NCBI GenBank assembly: GCA_004794655.1
Contig: SMMW01000619.1
Span: forward strand, 1,822,501 to 1,886,500
DNA from: Marisa cornuarietis
Taxonomy: Eukaryota; Mollusca; Gastropoda; Architaenioglossa; Ampullariidae
Reading direction: 5' to 3'
Length of the DNA: 64,000 nt
Position 1 is the first letter of the stretch, and each line of letters starts with the position of its first letter. Below, piece after piece: positions 24,031 to 36,248 of this stretch. The notes under the pieces are model-generated. The model was not told the origin of the DNA. It was given only the letters and a program-made list of their open reading frames with translations, and did not search any database. A program made the translations under genes and the position numbers.

Positions 24031-24278
24031 ATCGTTGTCAACTTTGCCAAATTCAAAGATAAGGAAGAAGTTCTACCTGAAGGCAAAAACTGAAGGAACT
24101 TTCGCCTGAAATCTTCATCTTGGAAGACTTTACACCCAGGGTGAGAGACTTGCATTGCAAACTTGGATTGTTTCTTAGACAAGTCATCGACAACAAGAAG
24201 GCTTTTCTTCGCTTCGACAAACTCGTCATTGAGGGTAAAGCATACATGTTCTCTCAGTCTACAAACAACCTAAAGTAA
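24031..24278 (+). pseudogene. LINE ORF1 (RNA-binding protein) C-terminal fragment
   Basis: Two frames together resemble the C-terminal domain of L1/Tx1-type ORF1 proteins: VNFAKFKDKEEVL at 24037 and following, then from 24099 a frame with ILEDFTPRVRDLHCKLG, KKAFLRFDKLVIEGKAYMF and a stop at about 24278. The junction near 24095 is a frame disruption. ORF1 is the nucleic-acid chaperone of the retrotransposon RNP. This is a decayed remnant and likely belongs with the endonuclease and RT scraps downstream. Confidence 0.6.
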
Positions 24279-24679
24279 AGACAAACAAGTGACTAAGGGT
24301 TAGGCCGCCATGAAAAGAATGTCTCTAGAAGAAATGGCACATCAACATGTAAAAATATAACTTGCACATCGAAGACCAGCAACCCCCCCCAGCCCCCCTG
24401 CTATCTGTGTTTTGGACATGGTGCTTAAGATAATGTCAGTAAAAACTAAAAATCCCATCATTCAGAGAGTTTTGCAGAAAGTTTAAGATTTTGGCCTTAG
24501 TGGGGACTTGGTCATGTCAGTTGAGTGATACAGAAGTGATACTTACCCTCAGGTGAACAGAGACTCAGGACTGGTGTAGCTGTTTGTATTCATGAAACTG
24601 TGGCTTTGGCTATTACACTACTTAAAGCAAGCAGAGGATTTTATTTTTCTCATAATAAGTAAGTGTGTTTTGAACTGTC

Positions 24680-24940
24680 TGGAGGACATTAGTGTTGCCT
24701 GTGTGTACGTAGCACTAGAAAGATCAGTAATTTATGGAGATGACAACAACGATGAGATAGAAAATTTCGGTCACCATGTGAATCAAACAGCTAGTGACCA
24801 CCCGCACTCACCATGGCTACTGTCCGGTGATTTCAACGCTGGCACAACTGAGCTCAGTGATGTTGATTTTTTCGATAGCAATGTCACGGATCACCCGCAT
24901 ACACACGACGAGTCATCCGCAGACACGCGCATTCGTTAAC
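24680..24940 (+). pseudogene. LINE endonuclease fragment
   Basis: The open frame contains a VACVYVALERSVIYGDD stretch and WLLSGDFNAGTTELSD. The latter is the 'GDFNA' catalytic motif of LINE apurinic-like endonucleases. No complete domain survives. It probably comes from the same element as 24031-24278. Confidence 0.6.
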
Positions 24941-24959
24941 TCAACACAATCAACAAATG

Positions 24960-26940
24960 ACCACTCTGGTGTAGAACGTCCCTCAAAGAGACAAATACTT
25001 ATTGACCACAAGAAGCACAATTTAAATACACAAAAAAATATGCTCAGTACTGCTCTATACAAGGCAAAGCATCAGTAGTTAACACGAGCAGTTAGTCAAA
25101 CATGATATTTAGCATTTCTTTAAACTCTCACGGCTAGACGTAGCCTGAAAATCCCTCTCTTTCTTGGATTAATACGCCGCTCAAGCTGACGTAAACAATA
25201 AATAGGCATACACAAGGAGCAATTGTTGACAAACAATAGTGTCTAACAGGTATATCAAAACAAAAATATGAAGAAATGTCTTTCAGCGACAGTGCCCTCG
25301 GCACCAACACACAAATACTTGGTTCTAACAACAGAGTCAGAATGGGTAGCACACCCTAGGCCTTATCACCTCCTCAGTAAGGATAACCTATCCGTCTTCC
25401 TACGCGTGCTTAATTTCTTCCCACTCTGGACCCGAAGCGCAAACACAAAGTTCTCCACTTGACCCTTTTTCTTTTAAAGTTCAAGTTATTTCTTTTTACA
25501 AATATTTTAGCAACTCCTCACGTATGAGTTATACAGGGAGGACATCTGGTGCGTCACTCTACCTTAATCAAAGTCTTACTTCGTTGGGGATGTTCTTCTG
25601 GTGTTAGATCATCGGAAGCCCATGCTTCTGCCTCGCGTCAGTGGACCTCCGGAAACTTCGGATATCGTCAGTAGGATATCGCCCCCACGCAAGTCAGTCA
25701 TTCAGCCTCTCTGTATCGGATGCTCCTCCCCAACCTTGGAGATACGCGGACACCCTTTCACTCGTCTTTTGCCGAACCACAGGCCCGTCTATGCGCCAGC
25801 TCCAGCCGTCAACACCCGTAGTTTCCCACAGCCTTCCTCGCTCTCGGCGGAGTCCCTCTTGTTTACGTCAGATAGGTTCTCAGACGCCTGTATCCAGATT
25901 TCAGCAAACGTTCTTTCTGTACTGTACCGGTAGTAGAACCACAGCCCTCGGCTTGAATACCAGTAAGTACGGTGACAACTCTTGTCACTAACCAGCGCTC
26001 TCTCTAGCGCCTCACGTCGACATACACTATGACGACTGGTAGGCCTGAATGAAGACTGCACCCCCCGTCAGTGACAGCACACAGCAAGCAACACACCAGG
26101 ATTGCCGGAATATCCATCGTCCAAATCGAGCATTATCCTTACTTGCTAAATGTCGGGTGTAATATACCCACCCTTGTTTACATCGCCACAAGGTGAGCTA
26201 AGCCCGCCCCACACATAAAATTTTAAAATATCAAAAACCTCAATTTTCTCATGCAACTCGCATGACAGCGACAGAAAAACAAGACACCCTAACCACCTGG
26301 ACGGATGGAGCTCTGCTCTGCTCGCACGTGAAATAAGGTAAAAACCGAGACTTTCAAGTTCTCGTGACTTCCAGCGTGGCAGCGTCAAACCAAGGCACAC
26401 CTGTGTGTCGAACAAAACAATACTCAACTGCTGTACCCCCTTGTACGCTACAAGCAACAAACATGTACACACCCTACACACCTAAAGTTTGGTTCAAAAC
26501 ATCTGTACTACCCCTTCCCCGCTTCTCCAAAGTCACTAACGTAAATAAATTTGGTCAGAAGTTTATAAAGCTCTGCAAACAATTTGACATTTTTTATGGT
26601 TAATGACAGATCAACCAGTGAGGAAAAGGGAGAAAACACATGCATAGCTATTAGGGGGAGAAGTCTTGTGGATTATTTCCCATGCTCAAGCTCAATATTT
26701 GCCCTAATCTCAGAAATGCATGTGGACAATAAGGATGAGTCACACCATTTCCTCATTCCTCACACTGTTCAAAGATTCATGTACCCACGGCAGTGATACA
26801 ATAGATAACACCATTAACTTAGTAGACGAGGCTAGATATACCTGGCAAAACCAACATCAATCAGATTTCACTGGATATTTAAAAACAAAGTCAGAGACAG
26901 TATTCTCTAGTTCTTTAGCCGCCCTCGATAGCGTCAGCCG
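24960..26940. other. Interval with no recognised gene
   Basis: It lies between LINE remnants and may be further degraded element sequence or a later insertion. The overlapping 110-codon frames near 25601-25991 are in GC-richer DNA but show no motif that can be named. Confidence 0.45.
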
Positions 26941-26942
26941 GC

Positions 26943-27020
26943 ATGAGGTCAAAGGGCAGTGTGAAGTCAAAGGGCAGTGTAAAGTCAAAGGGCAGTGTGA
27001 AGTCAAAGGGCAGTGTCAAA
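26943..27020 (+). repeat. 18-bp tandem repeat
   Basis: About four units of AAGTCAAAGGGCAGTGTG, readable as repeated VKGQCE codons, in the remnant LINE frame upstream of the RT scrap. Confidence 0.8.
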
Positions 27021-27044
27021 CTGTACAGCAGCTTTATTAACAAA

Positions 27045-27118
27045 AGATTGACTCAGTTCTGTGGAAAAAATGAGTTTATCCCAGAAGCTCAAGCAGGTTT
27101 CCGCAAAAGTTGCATGTA
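27045..27118 (+). pseudogene. LINE reverse transcriptase scrap
   Basis: The frame encodes FIPEAQAGFRKSC, the conserved 'PEAQAGFRKG' segment of the fingers region in non-LTR reverse transcriptases. It ends about 40 bp before exon 2 of the lectin pseudogene. Confidence 0.6.
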
Positions 27119-27160
27119 AAATGTCTGCCCTGCTTAGTGCTGTCTAACATTTTCTTTCAG

Positions 27161-27808
27161 AGAAGTGTGATGATGCTGACGGCTTTGCCCTATACACCGG
27201 CCGCTGTCTGAGGCTGAGCAGGGATCACGTGACGTACCACGAGGCGCAGGACCAGTGCGCTGTACAGGGAGGCCACCTCTTCTACTACAAGTCACTGACG
27301 GAGGATGAGCGCCCTCTAGCGGACTTAATGACAAAACAGGCCGGTAAATATAATAATATAATAATATAAACATCTTGAGTTTACTTGAGTCACATCCTCC
27401 TGTCGTGAGTGTGAGTCAGCCAGTGCAAGGAGATTGGTACAACTACACAAATGGCGACTAGTGCTACAGATGACAGAATGGGACTAACTGGTGTCGAATA
27501 CAGATATCAATATTTAAAATTACAGCAATTGCTTTTTTTTCCTTTCCTGCTTTAAAAAAGTTGTTTTCATCTTTGTTTCAGAGATTTACAATCAGTCCTG
27601 GGTGTGGGTTGGCGCTGACACAATTGGGAGGAACCAGTCGTTTAGGTGGAACGATGGCACATCACTGCCAACAAGTTCAGAAGTTTGGATACACTCTGAA
27701 CCTAACAATCTTCACGGAGTGGAAGAGTGCAGTTGCTTTATTTATTTAAGGCTGAACGACATCTCATGCGACACAAAACTTTAGTTTGTGTGTGAAGTGG
27801 ACCTGTAG
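27161..27808 (+). pseudogene. C-type lectin pseudogene (no exon 1; nonsense in last exon)
   Basis: An exon-2 equivalent (27161-27343, 183 nt, phase 1) and an exon-3 equivalent (27582-27808) encode a lectin domain with CAVQGGHL, WVWVGADTIG, FRWNDGTS and EPNNL. A TAG at 27782-27784 replaces the residue before FVCE. It removes the last seven codons, including the final conserved cysteine, and the reading frame then continues to the family TAG at 27806. No exon 1 with the RFCH signature is present in the 5.4 kb upstream; LINE debris lies there instead. AATAAA follows at 27842. It is most similar to the 19908-21780 gene. Confidence 0.78.
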
Positions 27809-28001
27809 AGCCTCTGCCCAGTCGCGGAGAAAGTCCCCCACAATAAAAACTTCGATTCGATTCACCTTAATAGCCGAGCCAGTGTGGACACAGTATCGAG
27901 AATTGTGATACACCTTTGTCAATAAAATTGCAAAATAAGGAAAAAAGAAAGGTACAGATATGCATCGAGCACTAGATAGTTCATGTATGCTAGATAGGTT
28001 T

Positions 28002-28712
28002 GTGCACACCACACACCACAGACCACAGACCACAGACCACAGACCACAGACCACGACCACAGACCACGACACACACACATCACAGACCACACACCAGCCA
28101 CACACCACAGACCACGACCACACACCACACATCACAGACCACACACCACGGCCACACACCACACACCACGACCACACACCACACATCACAGACCACACAC
28201 CACAGACCACACACCACGGCCACACACCACACACCACGACCACACACCACACATCACAGACCACACACCACAGACCACACACCACACACCACAGACCACA
28301 CACCGCACACCACAGACCACGACCACACACCACACACCACACACCACACATCACAGACCACACACCACACACACACCACGACACACACACACACCACACA
28401 CCACGGCCACACACCACACACCACGACCACACACCACACATCACAGACCACACACCACAGACCACACACCACACACCACAGACCACACACCGCACACCAC
28501 AGACCACGACCACACACCACACACCACACACCACACACCACACACCACGACCACACACCACACACCACACATCACACACCACACACCACACACCGCACAC
28601 CACACACCACGACCACACACCACACACCACAGACCACACACCACACACCACAGACCACACATCACAGACCACACACCGCACACCACACACCACAGACCAC
28701 AGACCACAGACC
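28002..28712. repeat. CACCACAGAC-type low-complexity array (about 0.7 kb)
   Basis: An irregular array of CACACCACAGAC, CACGACCACA and CACATCACAGAC words on the plus strand, with a higher-order pattern: longer blocks such as the one at about 28120-28260 recur near 28395-28460. It creates long Thr-His and Val-Cys-Gly-Val-Trp open frames on both strands; none is a gene. Confidence 0.95.
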
Positions 28713-29133
28713 TCCTTCTTCATGTATTTGTGTCTGAGAGCACGAGGGTAGGCAGTTCTCCATTGGTGTACAAACACATCACCAGCTTTAGGTAAAGATG
28801 TTTTCTATATCAGCTTTTCGTAGTTTGCTACAAGTACTAATAATTTCTTGTAGTTTTACATTTTGGATTTCACAAGTAACAAGATGTGGCTTAAACACAA
28901 AGTAGGCTGATGAAGCACTTGTCTCGACACTTGGTGAGATGTGTTTTCCCTCATTTCGAGATCATTTTGTCTGCTTGAGTCATTCTAATCAGTTCTTTGT
29001 GGAAATACAGTTCGCCAACTTATTGTATCAGATCATGATTTCTATATTTGTCTTCTTGCTACAGTGCATATCGATGTTTGATGTTAGGAGGACAAGTGCC
29101 ACTGAGTCTGAACATGTAAGCAGAGTGCAGTAC

Positions 29134-29335
29134 TAAAGGCTATGCCACACGGTGAATGAAAAACAGCAGTTTGTCAAACCAGCAGTTTCCCGAAACCAAG
29201 GAAAATGTCTGCGATGCCACACGGGCGGACTTGTTTCCGAATAACTTAGCAAAAGTGCGCGACAGTAGCGTCCCTTGATATCTGCAATGGCGGACTCATC
29301 AGACGACGAGCTGTCCTCTGATAAACCAGGTAAAC
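29134..29335 (+). mobile_element. Possible PIF/Harbinger-like 5' end
   Basis: 'GGCTATGCCACACGG' follows a TAA-containing flank and resembles PIF/Harbinger termini. A second 'gccacacgggcgg' follows about 60 bp later. Then an ATG at 29287 opens MADSSDDELSSDKP, which ends at a good donor (gtaaac). This acidic start is typical of Harbinger accessory proteins. No transposase is seen downstream, so it is at most a fragment. Confidence 0.3.
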
Positions 29336-29339
29336 AGAC

Positions 29340-31960
29340 GCGATGTGAAGACAGGTGTTGTTGGGAAGGAGAAGGAATGTTCCAGATTAAGCCAGGAATG
29401 AGACTCGACTAAACATCTTTCTGCTTGAAAGTCCAGCGCCTAAGCGCGAGTAATCTCCCTTGCTATATCAATAAGATAAACTGGATGAACTCAAAACATT
29501 CGTCAACTATTTTTCATGAAATTGAGCACAAAAATTATATCTTGCTAATTGCATTATTTTATTGCTTTTGGTTTGAACATGATGTGATGGTGATTGTGTG
29601 TTGATAGTAGTTTCTCCAAATTAGTGACTAAAGCTTTGTAAGGGAAACACCCTGGCACACACAGCACGGGTAAACTCACACGTGGGTGGGTGGGTGGGGT
29701 GGGGTCATGTCCTGCCAGAGATCCCCCCAGTGGACAGCGTCCACTCCTTGAATGCCGTGCAATGACAGGTAAAGTCATCCACATGTAAAATGTCACCAAG
29801 AAATGGATTTTAATGTGAAGAAGAAATGTATGATTACCAGGAATCTCCACGATCCATTTACACATTTTGGACCGAAAAATAAAGTGAGCGTCAATTTTAA
29901 GAAGAGTGGCCTAATGTCTGTCTGCGATTAAAACACCTTTGGATTATTGCTACTAAAGTGTAGACCTGATCTATTGTTAAAACTGCTTAAGATATATATA
30001 TATATATATATTTAAGGCCAGGAAGTGATTTCAAAATGGTTGTTCAAAAAAGCAGAGAGTTGAAAGGAAGAAGAAGAATGTTTAAGACATTCTCAAACTG
30101 ATCACAACATTCCTACAAAGTCTATAATGGCTGAAAATGAAAATAAAACTTTAAAGCAAGTGTCAAGCAAGTGTTAATATTTTGCGGACAATCTTGGGAC
30201 TGGTGTATGTCCAGTATAAAGTTTACTTTGAAATACACACAAGAGAAATTGTAGTGGATTTTGTGAGTAAAAGCTTATCACCTAAAGCTGTCTCCCTGGA
30301 CACCCAATCATATTCAGAAAAGGAGAGTGTGATTGATTGTGAGGGGGGGGCTGAGTGTGCTAGTGCCCTTGCCCCCGGGGGACACTACAAGACTGTTTCT
30401 ACCTCCATCGCTGACTTGCAATAGGTAATTCTGAGATCATGTTTCCAGCAGACATCCTTTCTAGTCACCACTTCTACCACAACAAATCTCACTCCAACCC
30501 CAAAAGGCAAACATAAAAGATGTCTTAAAGATTACGAGAGATACAAATTTTCAGTCGATACAACACTAAATGATGCTCGCTTACACTTCTTTTGAATGAT
30601 TTCATGTCTTGCTTCGTTACAACAGATGGCATCCTCCACTCTGAAGATATGAATGTAATGTGTGGTGCATTGTGTTGATGTCGCAGAATGACAACAACAA
30701 CAGCAACAGCAGGTTGATGCTTTGTGGTGACAAGATCAGCCTCCATGGTACTGATACTGCACTGAGTCTCTCTAAAACTGTCCGAGTCAGTCACCCATGG
30801 TTCAGCTCTGTGCCCTGTTGTGAATGTTCTCTTTGTTTAATGCGAAGTAAGCTCTACATAGTTATACAGTTCTGGTTCGTTTTCCGCTTAATACAGATTT
30901 TTATTTTAAGAGATATTATTCATCCTTTAGTTTTGTGAATGCCCAAGAACCTATGGGCTCATCAACAAGAAAAAGAATAGTCTGTTACCTTGGAAATAAA
31001 GTCAGGTCAGACAAAGACAAAAGCAATAAAGCATTTCAAGAAAATCTCTTTATTTCTATGCTTTCTTGCTAACAACAAATAAAACAAAAAATTTATAAAA
31101 AGCAAGTGATGTTTTAGCTAATAAATAAAAAGTCAGAAAGCGCACATCGCCTCTGATGTTACCTTTTATCATATCGTTAGTCAGAAACTGTTTCCTGATC
31201 TCGTCTCATTCATTATTAGAAATGTCTGCCAATGCAGCTTTTTTGTTTCTGCTTGTAAGTGTCAAGTAAACTCGAAGGTTGACTACTGATTACAGCAACT
31301 TGTGTATATGAAAGGAAACCATTCTGTAGTGTACAGATGTGTTTGTTCTCGAAAAAAACACGGTGTGGTTGAGAACAGAGGAAAACTCCGAGAGGCTGTC
31401 GAGAAGAAAAGCTGGACGCGCGTACGTCTAGGGGTCAAGGGTTAACACATATACTAGAATAAAGAATAAATCTTTAATAAATGTGAGGCAATTTCATGAT
31501 TATCACAGCAAAACACTGGGTGCTGATAAGTAACACGAAACCAGTTGTTATCCAACCTTACAAGTGAAGAACGAAGTTTGTTTATGTTGGTGTTTGACTA
31601 CTAGTCAGCAAGTACAGCTTTGTCATGGCAACCTCCTGACTGTCAACAGATGCCACACGCAGTACAAGAAGAATGTGTGTCAGCCCAGGTACCTGATCAA
31701 TGTTGTTTTGGTGACAACACTTTGACCGTTGGGTCGCCAATGGCGTCTGATTGATTAAACTGTCAAACCTTTCGACAAAATACTTCAAATACTTCATCAG
31801 TTCTCGCAAGCGCAGTTCTAAACACAGGCAATAAAATGGCGAAGTTGACGATGAATTCTTGTAAAGTTCACCTGGGCGTGTGACAGGTGTCGCCAGGTAA
31901 AATGTCTGCGCAAAGCCAAACAATGTGGAGCTTCGTGAAAGTGTTTGATGTTTGAGGAGA
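29340..31960. other. Gene-free interval
   Basis: A (TA)n run lies at about 29993-30012. Frames at 30182, 30525 (minus) and 31582 (minus) show no recognisable domain. Confidence 0.5.
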
Positions 31961-31964
31961 GGAC

Positions 31965-33691
31965 CTAGAGTTCAGTCTCACAGACAAAGGGAAGCACGAC
32001 AGTACATCTGGTGACAGTCGCCCGGAAGTGAGTGGTGCTCACGCATTCGTCATTACCATTGTTGAAGCTGATGGGCTCACCCCTGCCCCAGACCTCCGAG
32101 GTTAGTAGGAGGGGTGTCCCGTCGTGCCAGGCAAACTCTCGGTCTCTTCCTACTGCGTCAGCGCCCACCCAAACAGCTGAAACACAATAATCTTGAAATT
32201 ATTATAAAGCTAAAACTTTGCTGTTTTTCTTTTGATCTCGAAAGTCCAGATGAAACACATGGTAGACAAGTCTGCATCGTGCAATTCTTTAATGATCAGT
32301 GATTCTCCTTTTCTGGGTGAGGTGTAAGGAAATATTCATCAATTTCACAACCAGGTCATCATGAAACTTTACATAAAATCTGGAGGCACCACAAGTAAAT
32401 TTAATTTTCTAATTTAAGTGAACCTATACATGATAAGTGCTTTTCAACTCCTTTTGCTAAAACATGGTATGGTGCGCTATTCCTGATTTTAATATCTTTG
32501 CAGTACAATTCAGTAATTACCAGGTAATCTAAATAGTTACTGGTTAACACAAGTACTTACTAGCGAATACAAGTAAATACTGACTTATACAAGTAATTAT
32601 TGGTGATTAGAAGTAGTTACTGGCTGAAACCAGTCATTACTGATTAGGTCTGCTGTCATCGTCTCTTCCTTTCGCCAATGAAGTATGAAGGGGAGGAGAG
32701 TGGACCTCCCATGTACTATTTATGAAGGTACAGTCGCTGTCTTGACCTCTTCTTGGTCCTATAGGTAACTAAAAGTCTTTGTCTTGCAAACAGGCAAAAG
32801 TTATTTGCTAAGATTTGCAGGATCAGTTTTCTACTGCACTACCAACTGTAAGTTAAGGGGAAAACACTCTTGTCAGCTTTCACTCTCAAACCCTGAAGTA
32901 GGTGACTAAATAAACCACTATGGATGTTACTTTGATGTTGCTTACTCAGATTATATGGTATCAGTGATTGCAATGGGGGTTGGTCTAGGCCCAGAGTTTT
33001 GAAATAGTACAAATGTCCTCCCTCCAAAGCGCACTCTTCTGCTGCTGAGAAAAACTTGGTGGGTGTGGGGTGTAGTTTGAGACAGCGACTACTGTACAGG
33101 TTGTAGCCCTCACTGCCCGGACAATCTTCTGTGAAAATTAAAACAAAACATTCTCATCAGTTTTTCTATTCAGATGTTAACAAGGGGAAAAGTAAGCAAT
33201 GTTAAGTTGGATATCATAGGAATAAAAAGTTGATGTTTACACATACTGAAATAAATCAGCATTAATATCATTAGAAAAATATTTGTTTAAATAATAGTAA
33301 AACTGACCTGAAACAGAAAAAGCGACAAATACGTTAAATACGAGACAACAATTTGACAAATAGATGTTAAACATTATCACCACTTACCTCTGATTTTGTC
33401 GAAGCAGGTGGTACCTTCCAGAGACACTTGTCCCTTCCCTGACATCACATCGTCCACATGACAAGTCCGTGTGACTGAGTTGTGACAGAACCTGTGACAC
33501 CTGATGTTTGTCAGACACACATGTGCGCATTGAAACTGCGACCTGACTGGTATCTCTGATGTTGTGGGTAAGATTCTATTGCTGGATTGTTTCCACAGAC
33601 TGGTTTTCACAATCTCGACACCGTGAACATGTTTCTGGCACAAGATGGCGACAAGAAGAGACGCCAGCATCTCAAGATGTGGATGTTTCAT
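31965..33691 (-). CDS. Secreted PAN-like/C-type lectin gene (complete, 232 aa)
   Basis: Minus-strand exons 33388-33691 (304 nt), 32946-33128 (183 nt) and 31965-32176 (212 nt) total 699 nt, with phase-1 GT-AG introns. The ATG at 33691 matches the start of the other copies (MKHPHLEM leader); another in-frame ATG lies six codons upstream at 33709. The PAN-like module has FQCAHVC and RCHRFCHNS. The lectin domain has CALEGGHLYYF, WVGADAVG, WHDGTPL and FVCETEL. The usual EPN is EPI here (GEPIS), so sugar specificity may be changed or Ca binding lost. The frame is intact throughout. It points opposite to the two plus-strand copies nearest it (19908 and 27161). Confidence 0.85.
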
Positions 33692-33709
33692 GATCAGACC
33701 CTCAGTCAT

Positions 33710-34740
33710 TCTGGAAGTAATCCTGGTCGCTGTCAGGACTAAATGTCTCCGAAACTGAACTTGTCGATTCTTTCGACACTTTGTTTGGTCATTGATGCTG
33801 TATACAAGGGGTTTTTGGATAGGAAATAAGAAATATGTACACAGTCTACTCTGATGTGAAAAAACATTTTGCGCCTATGGGCAAGTTTTGCTCCTAGTAA
33901 TGGATTTTTCTTTTTCACTTTTAAGTAGACACCTTTATCGTTAAGCGTGGACCAGAAAAAGCTTGACAACAATGAAGGAGCTTAAAATGCTTGCTAACAG
34001 CGATCGAATATTAATAAAGATGTATTCTGTCTGTAGGCGGGTGGATAGGCTGATGCCTTTAAAGTTTAAAAGAAAGGTACATCGACAGAGTTGCTAAAAG
34101 CAGGAAGGCAAATATCACTGAACAAAGACTCAAGTAGGTCTCCAGGATGCTGAGCCTTAATTGCCAGAGATGTCAGCAGTAATGCAGCCATGACGACAAC
34201 ACAAGCACTAAGGTGAATGACACTGTCCTACAGTTTGTACAGAAACTAGTGGCCTGTTTGTCATGGGGGTAGAAGCCGTGAACAATATCTGACTAAGTTT
34301 CCACAATATTTTACTTGGCGGGACAATCAGTTGCCCGAATCTTACCTGAGAGAACTTGTTGAGCTGTAGGTGAAATGACAGCTTATTACTTTTGGTAAGA
34401 ATTATGTTTTGTAAGAAACTATGTGACATTTACATTAGTTTGTCAAGTTAATTTAATTTTAATTAATCAATCATCATTGTATCTCTGCCGTCAATCGTCC
34501 AACTTGATATCAGCTTGTTCCTGTGCTGAAATAGTCGGTGTCTAGATATTACAATCGAATGATGATTGTGCGAGTAAAATCTTCAATCTTCCGGTAACTC
34601 TCGAGTTCAAGTTAATCTGTGTTTTCCCTTTTCTCTGGTGGTTAGGATTATTTTAGTCTTTGTTTAATAAATGTTGGTATTTTTACTAATTGTTGTCACA
34701 CCTTTGTAGAGTAGCATCGTGTCCTTGTACTTAGTGTACC
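33710..34740. other. Gene-free interval upstream of the minus-strand lectin gene
   Basis: It should contain the promoter of that gene (minus strand), but no convincing TATA box was found. Nothing else was recognised. Confidence 0.45.
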
Positions 34741-34744
34741 GGTT

Positions 34745-35204
34745 AGGGTGAGCAGACGTTAGGATGGGCAGAAGTTAGGGTGAACAGACACTAGGGTGGG
34801 CAGACATTAGGGTGAGCAGACACTAGGGTGAGCATTCACTAGGGTGAGCAGACGTTAAGGTGAGCAGACACTAGGGTGAGCAGACATTAGCGTGAGCAGA
34901 CACTAGGGTGAGCAGACGTTATCGTGAGCAGACACTAGGGTGAGCAGACGTTATCGTGAGCAGACACTAGGGTGAGCAGACTTTAAAGTGACCAGAAACT
35001 AGTGTGAGCATTCACTAGGGTGAGCAGACGTTAGGGTGAGCAGACGCTAGGATGAGCAGACTTTAGGATGAGCAGACACTAAGGGGAGCAGACACTAGGG
35101 TGAGCAGACGTTAGCGAGAGCAGACACTAGGGTGAGCAGACTTTAGGGTGAGCAGACACTAGGGTGAGCAGACTTTAGGGTGAGCAGACACTAGGGTGAG
35201 CAGA
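34745..35204 (+). repeat. 16-bp minisatellite, left array
   Basis: About 28 units of TAGGGTGAGCAGACAC with variation (gttag, catt, gatg). It ends exactly at the CTAACTCC terminus of the CNOT6-bearing block. The same unit resumes in the same orientation at 44264. Confidence 0.93.
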
Positions 35205-35247
35205 CTAACTCCAATTTATACATTACTGTCACGTGACAGCCCCGCAG
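35205..35247 (+). repeat. Left 43-bp inverted-repeat terminus
   Basis: It starts CTAACTCCAATTTATAC and contains the perfect palindrome CTGTCACGTGACAG. Other copies are at 16183-16225 (same orientation), 43249-43291 and 59690-59732 (inverted). Confidence 0.8.
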
Positions 35248-36152
35248 CCCCCCTGACAGCACGTCGCTAATAACGAGGACGATGATGACACTTGCGGGGC
35301 GCTCGGTAACTTTCTTCCCTTGTGTAAAAAAAAAGTCCTTACGTGTTATTCGCAACTTTTTTGACAGTAACTATTACAGCAATCAAATACTTTTCAAAAT
35401 CTACCGTGGGCATGAGGCCGTGTACACTGCGATTTTTTCCATATATCCCAGATAAAAAATCTTCCGATATTACTGACTTATTTAAACCCGTTTGATGCTA
35501 CTTTTTGAGTTTAACAAAATATCTTCGGATATTAATTAACGAAAAACATGTTTTCGATAAAGTTTTTGAGTTGCGCCGTTTCTTGCGGTCAATACTGAAA
35601 AGGAGGCCGATAGAAAGAGAGAGAGAGAGAGAGCTGCTTGTTGATGATTACGGTCAGACATAACAAATAACAAATTTGCTGTTCCGAAACCCCTCTTGTA
35701 TTTTTGCTGATGATGATAAGAGAGAGAGAGAGAGAGATGGAATACGGGTAAAGAAAGAGAGTTGGTTTGTTGGTAATTAAGGTAAAAAATATTTTCCTCC
35801 ATTCATTTTAGTTTTTAGACGGACACTCTGACATATACTGCAAATATCACTCAACCTCTCAGCAAACCTGATAGAAAGAAGAAAGAAAGTGTGCTCTTTA
35901 TCTTTTTCTGAGTTTTATTGTCATTTTTACATTGTGTAACAAGTCCTCACATGTTATTTTCCCCAGCAGTTAAAATTTGACTGACAGTAAATATGACAAT
36001 AGTCAAAGACTTTTTTTTCAAAATCTACTGCGGGCATGTGGTCGTGCACACTAATTGTTTTCGTATATACCAGCGAGGGGGGGGGCGAGAAATAAAGCTC
36101 ACCCTCCTATTCCCCATCAAGAGGATGCGCTTTTTTCTTCTGAACCTTTGAG

Positions 36153-36178
36153 CTTTCTTTTTTTTTTTGTCTTTTATT
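36153..36178 (-). terminator. Polyadenylation signal and A-tract of CNOT6 copy 1
   Basis: On the minus strand AATAAA (36173-36178) lies about 70 bp past the stop codon. It is followed after only a few bases by an A-rich tract. The spacing is short for a retroposed poly(A) tail, so the tract does not by itself prove retroposition. The copy at 51.3 kb has the same arrangement. Confidence 0.5.
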
Positions 36179-36248
36179 CCATTGTCAAGAGCGAAGACTA
36201 GTCCTGTCTCACTGAGCCTGCAAAGAAAAGGGACACGGAGGTTGCTGA

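Noticed and set aside
27764..28777. Long open frames on both strands (up to 337 codons) rich in Val-Cys-Gly-Trp or Thr-His
   Set aside because: They are produced by the CACCACAGAC repeat; every frame is open because the repeat lacks stop codons. No start context, domain or splice structure.
34745..35204. CRISPR-like array or telomeric repeat (TTAGGG-like words)
   Set aside because: The unit is 16 bp, directly tandem with no spacers, and TTAGGG occurs only as part of TTAGGGTGAGCAGAC; it is a minisatellite.
36153..36169. Poly(A) tail of a retroposed CNOT6
   Set aside because: The A-tract starts only a few bases after AATAAA instead of 10-30, and the leader seems to retain an intron and promoter; not adequate proof of retroposition.
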